Shown here: piece by piece, positions 49,108 to 57,031 of the stretch
Layout of the letters: each line of letters begins with the position of its first letter
Numbering within the stretch: position 1 is the first letter of the stretch
Assembly: GCF_019468565.1 (NCBI RefSeq)
Contig: NZ_CP080521.1
Coordinates: 2,108,001-2,172,000, forward strand
Direction of reading: 5' to 3'
Source of the DNA: Pseudonocardia sp. DSM 110487
Lineage (GTDB): Bacteria > Actinomycetota > Actinomycetes > Mycobacteriales > Pseudonocardiaceae
DNA: 64,000 nt
Translations under genes and position numbers: made by a program
Notes under the pieces: model-generated
Seen by the model: only the letters and a program-made list of their open reading frames with translations
Told to the model about the DNA's origin: nothing
Databases searched by the model: none

Positions 49108-50768
49108 GCCGGATCTCGCGCGGCCTGGCCGCGGCCGGGCTGGGCGTCCTCGCCGTCCTCGTCCTGGTGGCGGTGGCGGCGCCGCTGCTGGCGCCGTACG
49201 GCCCGGCCGAGCGTGCCGGTCGGCCGTTCGGGGCGCCGTCGGCCGCGCACCTGCTGGGCACCAACGACGTCGGGCACGACCTCCTCTCGGAGCTGCTCTA
49301 CGGCGCCCGGGTGTCCCTGATCGTCGGGGTCACGGCCGCCGTCGCGGCGACCGTCATCGGCGCGGCCGTCGGTGTGTCGGCGGGGTATGCCCGCGGCCGG
49401 CTGGACCCCCTGCTGATGCGCCTCGTCGACGTCGTGCTGGCCCTGCCGGCGCTGCCCCTGACGATCGTGATCGGTGTGTTCGCCGGGCCCGGCCTCGGCA
49501 CCCAGATCCTCGTCATCTCCATCGTCATGTGGGCCGGGGTCGCTCGTGAGCTGCGGGCGCAGGTGCTGTCGCTGCGCGAACGCGACCACATCCAGGCGCT
49601 GCGCGCGATGGGAGCCGGCCCCTGGCACGTCGTGCCGCGTCACCTGCTGCCCGCCGTCGCGCCGCTCGTCGTCCCGCAGTTCGTGCTCGCCACCAAGACG
49701 GCGATCCTGCTCGAGGCGTCGCTCGCGTTCCTCGGTCTCGGCGACATCACCGCGAAGAGCTGGGGCACCATGCTCTCGCTGGCGCATGCCCGCAGCGCCT
49801 TCCTCACCGACGCCTGGATCTGGTGGGTGGTCCCGCCGGGCCTGGCCATCGCTCTCACGGTGCTGGCGTTCGCGCTGCTCGGACACGCCTTCGAGGAACG
49901 CGCCCGTCCGTCGCTGCGCAGTCGCGCCCGCAAGGCGGTGCGCCGGCCGGCCGACCTGCGGCTCGTCGCGCACGCCGGCGGGCCACCGCTCGCGATCGAC
50001 GCCCTGCACGTCACCTACCCCGGCGCCACGCCGGTGCACGCTGTCGACGGGGTCGACCTCGTGGTGGGAGCGGGTGAGCTGGTCGGGCTCGTCGGCGAGT
50101 CGGGGAGTGGGAAGTCGACCGTGGCGGCAGCGGCCGTCGGGATGCTCCCGCCCGACGTGATGACCGAAGGCGCCGTCCGGATCGAGGGCCGTGACCTCGC
50201 GACGATGCCGGCCGAGCAGCTGCGCCGCCTGCGCGGGGATCGGGTCGCGCTCGTCCCCCAGGAGGCGATGAGCGCGCTGAACCCCGTGCACACGATCGAG
50301 GACCAGCTCGTCGAGGCGGTGCGCGTGCACCGGCAGGTCGGTCGGGCCGCCGCCCGGAAGCGCGCCGCCGAGCTGCTGGAGCTCGTCGGGATCGACCCAC
50401 GGCGGGGCCGCGACCATCCCCATCAGTTCTCCGGCGGCATGCGGCAGCGGGTCGTGATCGCGATGGCGCTGGCGAACGACCCCGCCGTGGTGATCGCCGA
50501 CGAACCCACCACCGGCCTCGACGTCCTGGTCCAGGCCGAGGTGCTGGACCTGCTCGACGGGCTGCGCCGCCGGCTCGGGCTCGCCCTGCTCGTCGTCACG
50601 CACGACCTGCCGATGATCGAGCGGATCGCCGACCGGATCGCGGTGATGCAGACAGGTCGGCTGGTCGAGGTCGGCCCGGCGGCTGGGATTGTCGGCGCGC
50701 CGGAACACCCCTACACGCGCCTGCTGGTCGAGTCCGCGGCCCGGTTTCAGCCGGAGGTGGCCCAGTGA
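49104..50768 (+). CDS. Fused Opp/Dpp/Nik-type permease-ATPase (DppC-DppD)
   Basis: 554 aa combining two subunits usually encoded separately. Residues 1-265 are a DppC-type permease (LLGTNDVGHDLLSELLYGARVSL; EAA loop HIQALRAMGAGPWHVVPRHLLPA). A basic linker (about 265-290) leads to a complete ATPase: Walker A GESGSGKST 331-339, Q-loop LVPQEAMSALNP, signature FSGGM 442-446, Walker B VVIADEPTTGLD 462-473, then C-terminal HPYTRLLVESA. The frame is continuous with no internal stop. Fusions of this kind exist in actinobacterial Nik/Opp systems. Confidence 0.92.
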   Translation: MSRISRGLAAAGLGVLAVLVLVAVAAPLLAPYGPAERAGRPFGAPSAAHLLGTNDVGHDLLSELLYGARVSLIVGVTAAVAATVIGAAVGVSAGYARGRLDPLLMRLVDVVLALPALPLTIVIGVFAGPGLGTQILVISIVMWAGVARELRAQVLSLRERDHIQALRAMGAGPWHVVPRHLLPAVAPLVVPQFVLATKTAILLEASLAFLGLGDITAKSWGTMLSLAHARSAFLTDAWIWWVVPPGLAIALTVLAFALLGHAFEERARPSLRSRARKAVRRPADLRLVAHAGGPPLAIDALHVTYPGATPVHAVDGVDLVVGAGELVGLVGESGSGKSTVAAAAVGMLPPDVMTEGAVRIEGRDLATMPAEQLRRLRGDRVALVPQEAMSALNPVHTIEDQLVEAVRVHRQVGRAAARKRAAELLELVGIDPRRGRDHPHQFSGGMRQRVVIAMALANDPAVVIADEPTTGLDVLVQAEVLDLLDGLRRRLGLALLVVTHDLPMIERIADRIAVMQTGRLVEVGPAAGIVGAPEHPYTRLLVESAARFQPEVAQ

Positions 50769-51532
50769 CTGTGCCGGCGCTGGACGTCACCGGGCTGACC
50801 GTGAGCTACCGCAGCCGGGCCGGCCGGGTCGCCGCGCTGACCGACGTCGATCTCTCGGTGGCGCCGGGGGAGGTGGTCGGGCTCGTCGGTGGTTCGGGCG
50901 CCGGGAAGTCGACGGTGGCCCGCGCGGTCGCCGGCCTCGTGCGCCCGGACCGCGGCACGATCCGGGTCGCGGGGGCCGAGGTCGTCGGGGCCGGCCGGGC
51001 CGCGCTGCGCGGGCTACGGCAGACGATGCACCTGGTGTTCCAGGATCCGTACGCGTCGCTGCCGCCGACCCTGCGTGTCGTGGACGTGATCGCGGAACCG
51101 CTGGTCATCCACCGGATCGGCGACCGGGCCGCGCGCGCCGACCGGGCCGCGCGGGCCGCCACCGACGTCGGGCTGGACGCTCGCCATCTGGACCGCTACC
51201 CGCACGAGCTCTCGGGTGGTGAACGGCAGCGGGTCGCGTTCGCGCGGGCGCTGGTGTCCGAACCACGGCTGATCCTGGCCGACGAACCCACCCAGATGCT
51301 GGACGCCTCCCTCCGCCGGGATCTCGTCGACCTGATCGGCCGCCTGGCCGCCGAGCAGGGGATCGCCGTCCTGCACATCACCCACGACCTCGCGCTGGCC
51401 CAGCACGGCTGCGCGCGGCTGGTCGTGATGAACCGGGGGCGCGTGGTCGAGAGCGGTCCGACCGCCGACGTCCTCGCCGCTCCGCGTCACGACCACACCG
51501 CCGCGCTCGTGGCCGCCGCCATGCGCCCCTGA
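50765..51532 (+). CDS. Opp/Dpp/Nik-type ABC ATPase (DppF-like)
   Basis: 255 aa. Walker A GGSGAGKST, Q-loop LVFQDPYASLPPTLRV, signature LSGGERQRVAFARAL, Walker B LILADEPTQMLDA, H-loop ITHDL. The usual S of ADEPTS is Gln-Met here (TQML). It partners with the ATPase half of the fused protein. GTGA overlap with the upstream gene; 26 bp to the next. Confidence 0.92.
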   Translation: MTVPALDVTGLTVSYRSRAGRVAALTDVDLSVAPGEVVGLVGGSGAGKSTVARAVAGLVRPDRGTIRVAGAEVVGAGRAALRGLRQTMHLVFQDPYASLPPTLRVVDVIAEPLVIHRIGDRAARADRAARAATDVGLDARHLDRYPHELSGGERQRVAFARALVSEPRLILADEPTQMLDASLRRDLVDLIGRLAAEQGIAVLHITHDLALAQHGCARLVVMNRGRVVESGPTADVLAAPRHDHTAALVAAAMRP

Positions 51533-51558
51533 CATCAGCACAGACCCCTGGAGGACCC

Positions 51559-52833
51559 GTGCGCGACATCGCGCTGCTCGACATGGACATCCGCGCACCC
51601 GAGCGGTCCGATCACGGCGACCGGGTGGACTGCTACGCCCTCGACCGCACCGATCTGAGCCGATACGCGTTGCTCGTCGTCCCCGCGACCGTCGACCAGG
51701 AGCACCTCGCCCGGCACCGCCACGTGATCCGCGACTACCTCGACGAAGGCGGCGTGCTGCTGTTCGGCGGGCAGCTGCATCGCGACTGGCTGCCCGGGGC
51801 GTCGTCGTTCGTCCCGTTGCCGCGGCCGTCCCTGGACGCCTATCGGGTCGCCTGGATCGCCGACCACCCGATCTTCGCGGGCGTCGAGCCGGACGACCTG
51901 ACGTTCCGGCGCGGCGTCGCCGGGTTCTTCGCGCGCGGCCACCACCCGCTCCCACCGGGCGCCGAGGTGCTCGTGCGGCTCGCCGGTGGGGAACCGGCGA
52001 CGTACGTCGACCGCACGTCCACGCGCGGCACGATCCTCGTTCACGCGAGCGGTGACCTGCTCGGCTACGACAGGGCGGACGGCACGTCGAGCCGGCTGAG
52101 CGGGCAGCTCATCGACTGGGCGCGGGCCGAGGCGCGGGCCCGGCGCGCGGAGCTCCCGGCGGCGCCCTCGCCCGCGCCGGCCGCTGCGCCCAGAGACCCC
52201 CTGTCGTCCAGGAGTGATCGCGGCCTCGCCGCGGTGTACGGCGGCTCCGCACCGCACCACCGGGCCCTCACCACCCCGAAGTACGCCCAGCACCTCGCCG
52301 GCGGGCTGCGCTACCTGCCCGAACTGGCGGAGACGGACCTCACCGGTCTCGACGGCCTGATCATCCCCGAGCGGCTGCACCACGACACCCTGAACGCCGC
52401 CGCAGGGCGGGTCTCCGATCTGCTCGACGCCGGCGGCACCGTGATCGCGTTCACCGGCGGCGAGCCCGTTCCGGAGTTCCTGCCCGGCGTCCGGTGGGAG
52501 CACCGCCCGACGAACTTCTGGTGGTGGCTCGAGCCAGGGGCCGACCTGGGGCTGCGCACGCCCGACCCCGAGCACCCGCTCTTCGACCACCTCACCCTCC
52601 GGGACTGCACGTGGCACTACCACGGGGTGCTCACCCCGCCCGACGGAGCGGAGGTGCTGGTGACCCTGCCGACCGGGGAAGCCCTGCTCTACGTCGACCG
52701 CGTCAGCACCCCGGGCACCCTTGTGGTCGCGACGCTCGACCCGATGCACCACTACGGGAGCCATTTCATGCCGGCCACCGAGCGATTCCTCGACGGCTTC
52801 CTGCCCTGGGTGGCAGCCGAGGCCACACGATGA
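51559..52833 (+). CDS. Tandem ThuA/glutamine-amidotransferase-fold protein of unknown function
   Basis: 424 aa made of two related halves. Half 1 (1-190) reads ALLVVPATVDQEHLARHRHVIRDYLDEGGVLLFGGQLHRDWLPG. Half 2 (220-424) reads GLIIPERLHHDTLNAAAGRVSDLLDAGGTVIAFTGGEPVPEFLPG. Both have later matching blocks PxGAEVLVxLxxGEPATYVDR/PDGAEVLVTLPTGEALLYVDR and STRGTILVHA/STPGTLVVAT. The fold resembles ThuA/class-I glutaminase-like domains but neither half has a nucleophilic Cys at the elbow. The SD GGAGGA precedes the GTG at 51559. Being in the iron-box operon, it may handle the imported ligand; no enzymatic claim is possible. Confidence 0.7.
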   Translation: MRDIALLDMDIRAPERSDHGDRVDCYALDRTDLSRYALLVVPATVDQEHLARHRHVIRDYLDEGGVLLFGGQLHRDWLPGASSFVPLPRPSLDAYRVAWIADHPIFAGVEPDDLTFRRGVAGFFARGHHPLPPGAEVLVRLAGGEPATYVDRTSTRGTILVHASGDLLGYDRADGTSSRLSGQLIDWARAEARARRAELPAAPSPAPAAAPRDPLSSRSDRGLAAVYGGSAPHHRALTTPKYAQHLAGGLRYLPELAETDLTGLDGLIIPERLHHDTLNAAAGRVSDLLDAGGTVIAFTGGEPVPEFLPGVRWEHRPTNFWWWLEPGADLGLRTPDPEHPLFDHLTLRDCTWHYHGVLTPPDGAEVLVTLPTGEALLYVDRVSTPGTLVVATLDPMHHYGSHFMPATERFLDGFLPWVAAEATR

Positions 52834-53342
52834 GGGAGGCGACGATCGACGTGGTCGACGGTGGGCGCCTGCTGCGTTTCGGCCTCGCCGACCTGATGCG
52901 CTACCACGGTCCCGGGTACCCCGGCGGGGTCGCGCACGGGTTCACGGTGATGCGTCGGGCCTGGCCGCTGCTCGATCCGACCGGCCCGCCGGTCCGGCGG
53001 GAGATCCGCCTGGAGACCGCGTTCCCCGGCCCGGGGGCGCGGGACGCGTTCGAGCTGGTGACCAGGGCGGTCACCGAGGACCGGTACGTGGTCCGCCCGG
53101 AGATGGAACGCCCCGAGCTCGGCCGGGTGCGCGCCCGGTACGTGTTCCGGTGGACCTACCGCGACCGCACGGTGACGCTCCAGATCCGGGACGGTTTCGT
53201 CACCGCCGAGTTCATCACGCTGGCCCGCACGCCGAACCGGTCCGCGGCGCAAGAGGCGCACCTCGCGGTGCTCAAGCAGGAGATGGCCGACCGCCTGCTC
53301 GCCGTGCCGCCGGACGCGGTCTACGACGTCAGCGAGTCCTGA
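52830..53342 (+). CDS. FmdE-like domain protein
   Basis: 170 aa. Opening LRFGLADLMRYHGPGYPGGVAHGFTVMRRAWPLL resembles the FmdE/FwdE domain start (HGHxCPGxxxGxRM), keeping His and Gly-Pro spacing but lacking the metal-binding Cys. The central AFELVTRAVTEDRYVV and TVTLQIRDGFVTAEFITLA are beta-rich. It is the last gene of the iron-box operon, coupled to the tandem ThuA-like gene by ATGA. The family call is tentative; FmdE-like proteins often bind haem or zinc. Confidence 0.5.
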   Translation: MREATIDVVDGGRLLRFGLADLMRYHGPGYPGGVAHGFTVMRRAWPLLDPTGPPVRREIRLETAFPGPGARDAFELVTRAVTEDRYVVRPEMERPELGRVRARYVFRWTYRDRTVTLQIRDGFVTAEFITLARTPNRSAAQEAHLAVLKQEMADRLLAVPPDAVYDVSES

Positions 53343-53356
53343 CTCCGGTCGATCGT

Positions 53357-53412
53357 TCCGACGAGCGGCTCGCTCGTCGGATAGGTTCCGACGAACGCGC
53401 CGTTCGTCGGAA
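53357..53412. promoter_or_regulatory. Two related palindromes in tandem before the YCII/ECF42 genes
   Basis: CCGACGAGCG-GCT-CGCTCGTCGG (53357-53381 including flanking pair) and TTCCGACGAACG-CGC-CGTTCGTCGGAA (53386-53412) share the core CCGACGA(G/A)CG and are 29 bp apart. They follow the iron-box operon and precede the YCII gene by about 75 bp. They could be operators or a double terminator; there is no U-tract. Confidence 0.6.
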
Positions 53413-53486
53413 TTGGTTCACGGGATCTGTCGATCCGCAGCGCGGCCGTTCGTATGGGGGGTGAACCACCAGGAGGAGGAGACGAG

Positions 53487-53837
53487 ATGGCCCGATACAT
53501 GCTCAGCATCTACCAGCCCGTGGGCGACCCGCCGCCGCCCGAGGTCCTCGAGCCGATCATGCGAGACCTGGACGCCGTGAACCAGGAAATGCGGGCCGCC
53601 GGTGCATGGGTGTTCGCCGCGGGCCTGCACGACCCGAGCACGGCCACGGTGCTGCGGGCCCAAGAGGGCGAGGTGCTCGTCACCGACGGGCCGTTCGCCG
53701 AGGGCAAGGAGCACCTCGGTGGCTTCACGATCATCGAGGCGCCCGACCTCGACGCCGCGCTGGAGTGGGGACGCAAGGTCGCGCGGGCGCTGACGCTCCC
53801 GATCGAGGTGCGGCCGCTGCACTTCGGCACCTGCTGA
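53487..53837 (+). CDS. YCII/DGPF-domain protein, ECF42 partner
   Basis: 116 aa, ferredoxin-like YCII fold: MARYMLSIYQPVG, then VTDGPFAEGKEHLGGFTIIEAPDLDAALEWG with the eponymous DGPF. Such proteins accompany ECF42 sigma factors and are part of their target regulon. The ATG at 53487 has an excellent AGGAGGAGGA site. The sigma gene starts 6 bp after its stop. Confidence 0.92.
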   Translation: MARYMLSIYQPVGDPPPPEVLEPIMRDLDAVNQEMRAAGAWVFAAGLHDPSTATVLRAQEGEVLVTDGPFAEGKEHLGGFTIIEAPDLDAALEWGRKVARALTLPIEVRPLHFGTC

Positions 53838-53843
53838 CGGCCC

Positions 53844-55058
53844 GTGCTGTCCACCGCCGAGATCGAGGGCGTCTTCACCCGCGAGTACGGGCGGGCGGTG
53901 GCGGTCCTGACCCGCGTCTTCGGCGACATCGACGTCGCCGAGGAGGCGGTGCAGGACGCCTTCACGAGTGCCGTCGAGAGGTGGCCGGACAGCGGCCTGC
54001 CGCCCAGCCCGGCCGGCTGGATCATCACGACCGCCCGCAACCGGGCGATCGACCGGCTCCGCCGGGAGGCCTCCCGCGCGGACCGGCACGCGCAGGCCGC
54101 GCTGCTGTCCGCCGGTGACGAACCGGACGAGGAGCTCGCCGTGCGCGACGACCGGTTACGGATGATCTTCACCTGCTGTCACCCGGCACTCGCGACGGCC
54201 GCTCAGGTCGCGCTGACCCTGCGGCTGCTCGGTGGTCTCACGACCGCCGAGATCGCCCACGCGTTCCTGGTGCCGGAGCCGACCATGGCGCAGCGGATCG
54301 TCCGGGCGAAGGGCAAGATCCGCAAGGCCCGCATCCCGTACCGCGTGCCGGACGAGGCCGAGCTGCCGGACCGGTTGCGCGCGGTGCTCGCCGTCGTCTA
54401 CCTCGTGTTCAACGAGGGGTACACGGCGAGCGGGGGCGAGCGGCTCATCCGTGAGGAGCTCTGCGCTGAGGCCATCCGCATCGGCAGGCTGCTGGTCGAG
54501 CTGATGCCCGACGAACCCGAGGCCGTCGGCCTGCTCGCGTTGATGCTGCTCGTCGAGTCCCGGCGACCGGCCCGCACCACGCCGGACGGCGACCTCGTTC
54601 TGCTCGCCGACCAGGACCGCGGGCGGTGGGACCGCGCGCTCGTGGCCGAGGGCCAGTCGCTGGTGCGGCAGTGCCTGCGCCGGGGGCGGCCGGGCCCGTA
54701 CCAGATCCAGGCCGCGATCAATGCCGTGCACAGCGATGCGCCCACCGCGGAGGCGACGGACTGGCGTCAGATCGTGGCGCTCTACGACCAGCTGCTCGCG
54801 GTGGCGCCGAGCCCGGTGGTTGCGCTGCACAGGGCGGTCGCCGTCGCCGAGGTCGACGGACCCGAGGCCGGCCTGGAACTCGTCGACGCGCTGGACCTCG
54901 GCGAACACCACCTGTTCCACGCCATTCGGGCCGACCTGCTGCGCCGCACCGGCCGTGCCGCCGAGGCGGGTGCGGCGTACGACGCCGCGATCGCAGGGGT
55001 CGCCAACGCGGCCGAGCGCGCGTTCCTGCTGCGGAGGCGGGCCGAGCTCGGCTCATGA
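53844..55058 (+). CDS. ECF42-group RNA polymerase sigma factor with C-terminal TPR-like domain
   Basis: 404 aa. Sigma-2 region: FTREYGRAVAVLTRVFGDIDVAEEAVQDAFTSAVERWP, with PAGWIITTARNRAIDRLRR. Sigma-4: LGGLTTAEIAHAFLVPEPTMAQRIVRAKGKIR. The long C-terminal extension (from about 175: LAVVYLVFNEGYTASGGE, then repeats like VALHRAVAVAEVDGPEAGLELVDAL) is the DUF6596/TPR-like part specific to ECF42, thought to regulate activity in place of an anti-sigma. GTG start at 53844. Confidence 0.93.
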   Translation: MLSTAEIEGVFTREYGRAVAVLTRVFGDIDVAEEAVQDAFTSAVERWPDSGLPPSPAGWIITTARNRAIDRLRREASRADRHAQAALLSAGDEPDEELAVRDDRLRMIFTCCHPALATAAQVALTLRLLGGLTTAEIAHAFLVPEPTMAQRIVRAKGKIRKARIPYRVPDEAELPDRLRAVLAVVYLVFNEGYTASGGERLIREELCAEAIRIGRLLVELMPDEPEAVGLLALMLLVESRRPARTTPDGDLVLLADQDRGRWDRALVAEGQSLVRQCLRRGRPGPYQIQAAINAVHSDAPTAEATDWRQIVALYDQLLAVAPSPVVALHRAVAVAEVDGPEAGLELVDALDLGEHHLFHAIRADLLRRTGRAAEAGAAYDAAIAGVANAAERAFLLRRRAELGS

Positions 55059-55332
55059 TCACCCGGACGTGCCGCCCCGGTCGCCCGCGCGGGCGTCCAC
55101 CCGTCCACCACACACCGTGACGACGCCGCGGCGGTGATCCACAGAACCCGCAGGAAACGATCACGAAGAGTGGTGAATGGAATTCCGCTTCCCGGTCCGC
55201 CGGGGTGGCAAACACGCCGTCTCGAATCGGGCACCCGATGGTGGGACAGCCATGGTAAAGCCCCCAGAAGCAAGGTTAGTTTTCTGGCTGTCAGTTGCGT
55301 CCGCTCGGTGATGAATCATTCAGGAGACGAAG

Positions 55333-55650
55333 GTGTGGAAGAAAGCAGGAATCGTCGTATCCGCGAGCCTGGCGGCCGTGCTGGCGCTCGCTCCACTTGC
55401 CCACGCGAGCCCATCGCCGGAGGGCGAGGAACGCGGGGACGATGCGGAACAGGTCATCACCGGCGACGACGCGCCGCAGGATGGCCTGATCAACCTCGGT
55501 GACCTCAACGTGCTGAACGGCTTGAACGTCTGTCCGGACGTGACGGCCGTGCTCGGGCTGGGCAACCTGCTCGGCATCCTCGGCAGCGGCTCGTCGGATC
55601 CGAACGTCGCGGATGCGCCGATCAGTTGCGAGGCGACAGCAAAGCGTTGA
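55333..55650 (+). CDS. Small secreted protein (rodlin/chaplin-like hydrophobic repeat type)
   Basis: 105-aa precursor. Signal peptide KKAGIVVSASLAAVLALAPLAHA with AHA-SP cleavage near residue 26. The mature part is short and acidic, then rich in Asn/Leu/Gly/Val: INLGDLNVLNGLNVCPDVTAVLGLGNLLGILGSG, with two cysteines (CPD... and ISCEA) that can form a disulfide. Similar small surface proteins occur in actinomycetes and may coat the wall or hyphae. GTG start at 55333 after AGGAGACGAAG. The 274-bp region upstream holds only its promoter. Function not established. Confidence 0.7.
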   Translation: MWKKAGIVVSASLAAVLALAPLAHASPSPEGEERGDDAEQVITGDDAPQDGLINLGDLNVLNGLNVCPDVTAVLGLGNLLGILGSGSSDPNVADAPISCEATAKR

Positions 55651-55672
55651 CCCGTAATTCGGGAATACGCGA

Positions 55673-55708
55673 CGAGAAACGGCACCCCATCCGGGGTGCC
55701 GTTTCTCG
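55673..55708. terminator. Strong bidirectional terminator
   Basis: CGAGAAACGGCACCCC-ATCC-GGGGTGCCGTTTCTCG: a perfect 16-bp stem with 4-nt loop, between the convergent secreted-protein and DoxX genes, followed by ATTTG on the + strand. Confidence 0.85.
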
Positions 55709-55722
55709 ATTTGCCGGCCGGA

Positions 55723-56124
55723 TCAGCGGGCCGGGAGCCACGCGGCGATCGAGCCGCGGCGCCCCCACGCGATGACGGCGGCGAGCACGAAGATGATGAC
55801 CGGCGTGACGACCATCGCGGGCTCGTCGAGCACCACCGCCTGGGTGTAGCCGGCTCCGATCATCAGGGCCATCAGGCCGACGGCAGCGGGCCCGGCAAGT
55901 CGCGGCACCATCAGGCCGATGCCGCCCGCGAGTTCGACGGCGCCGACGAAGTACTGGAGCCACTGTCCGGCGCCGATCTCCGTGAAGATCTGCACGGCGT
56001 ACGGGTCGCCCCAGAACTTGGGCGCGGCGGACGCTACAACGAAGAAGACCCCCAGCAGGACCTGCAGCACCCAGAGGCTGCGGTGGGCGACGCGGGAGGG
56101 GGCGGTCGGGGCGGCGGTGGTCAT
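55723..56124 (-). CDS. DoxX family membrane protein
   Basis: 133 aa, four helices: LWVLQVLLGVFFVVASAAPKFWG, GAGQWLQYFVGAVELAGGIGLMVP, LAGPAAVGLMALMIGAGYTQAVVL, VVTPVIIFVLAAVIAWG. This is the standard DoxX topology and length. DoxX-type proteins are linked to redox or quinone metabolism. It is divergent from the IclR gene (gap 85 bp). Confidence 0.88.
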   Translation of the reverse strand: MTTAAPTAPSRVAHRSLWVLQVLLGVFFVVASAAPKFWGDPYAVQIFTEIGAGQWLQYFVGAVELAGGIGLMVPRLAGPAAVGLMALMIGAGYTQAVVLDEPAMVVTPVIIFVLAAVIAWGRRGSIAAWLPAR

Positions 56125-56209
56125 CGGGTTCCTCCGGGGTGGCGCGAACGTGTCGTCGGGGGTAGGACCGGGGCGCGCGGCAGAACTCATCGGTCGGGAG
56201 GGTGCGGCC

Positions 56210-56998
56210 ATGGCGGGCGGGGCCTCCGAGCAGGGGCGGTCGGTGCTCGACCGCGCCCTCGCGGTGCTCGGCTCGTTCTCGGACGAATGCCCCGAGCAGA
56301 CGCTCGGCGAGATCGTGACCGCCACCGGGCTCGCCGCGGCCACCGCGCACCGGTTGGTCGCCGAGCTCGTGGCGTGGGGTGCGCTGGAGCGCCCCGGCCG
56401 AGGGCGGTACCGGATCGGCATCCGGCTGTGGCAGATCGGCGCGCTCGCCCCGCTGGCCCGTGACCTGCGCGATTCCGCGCTCCCGTTCCTCCAGGACCTC
56501 GGGGCCGTCACGGGCCAGGTCGTGCACCTCGTCGTGCTCGACGGCCACCGTGCGCTGTTCCTCGAACGGCTGCCTGGGCACGCCGATGTGCAGGTGCGGT
56601 CCCGCGTCGGCCGGCGGATGCCCGCCCACGCCAGCGGCCCGGGCAAGGTGCTGCTCGCGTACGCACCCCCCGCGTTCGTCGCCGATGTGGTGGCGCGCGG
56701 GCTGCCCCGCATGGCATCGGGCACCATCACCGACCCGCACGAGCTGGCCGCCACCCTCGCCGAGGTGCACAGGGCGGGCTACTGCCTCTCACGCGACGAG
56801 ATGACCGACGGCGCGGCCTCGGTCGCCGCGCCGGTCATGGGCCCGGCGGGCGATGTGGTGGCCAGCGTGTCGGTCGTGGTGCCGAGCAGCACTGAGAACC
56901 TGCAGCCCCTCGTGCCGGCGGTGCGCCTGACGGCGGCGGCCGTGGGGCGCGCCCTCGTCCCCGGAGCCGATATTCCGCTCAGTGCGAGGACCGGCTGA
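56210..56998 (+). CDS. IclR family transcriptional regulator
   Basis: 262 aa. N-terminal wHTH: RSVLDRALAVLGSFSDECPEQTLGEIVTATGLAAATAHRLVAELVAWGALER. The C-terminal effector domain includes GRRMPAHASGPGKVLLAY and DGAASVAAPVMGPAGDVVASVSVVVP. The ATG at 56210 has GGGAGGG upstream. It is followed after 33 bp by the transporter and decarboxylase genes, which it likely controls in response to an aromatic acid. Confidence 0.9.
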   Translation: MAGGASEQGRSVLDRALAVLGSFSDECPEQTLGEIVTATGLAAATAHRLVAELVAWGALERPGRGRYRIGIRLWQIGALAPLARDLRDSALPFLQDLGAVTGQVVHLVVLDGHRALFLERLPGHADVQVRSRVGRRMPAHASGPGKVLLAYAPPAFVADVVARGLPRMASGTITDPHELAATLAEVHRAGYCLSRDEMTDGAASVAAPVMGPAGDVVASVSVVVPSSTENLQPLVPAVRLTAAAVGRALVPGADIPLSARTG

Positions 56999-57031
56999 CG
57001 GGTCCGCCGCACGGCGCCGATACTCCCGCGC

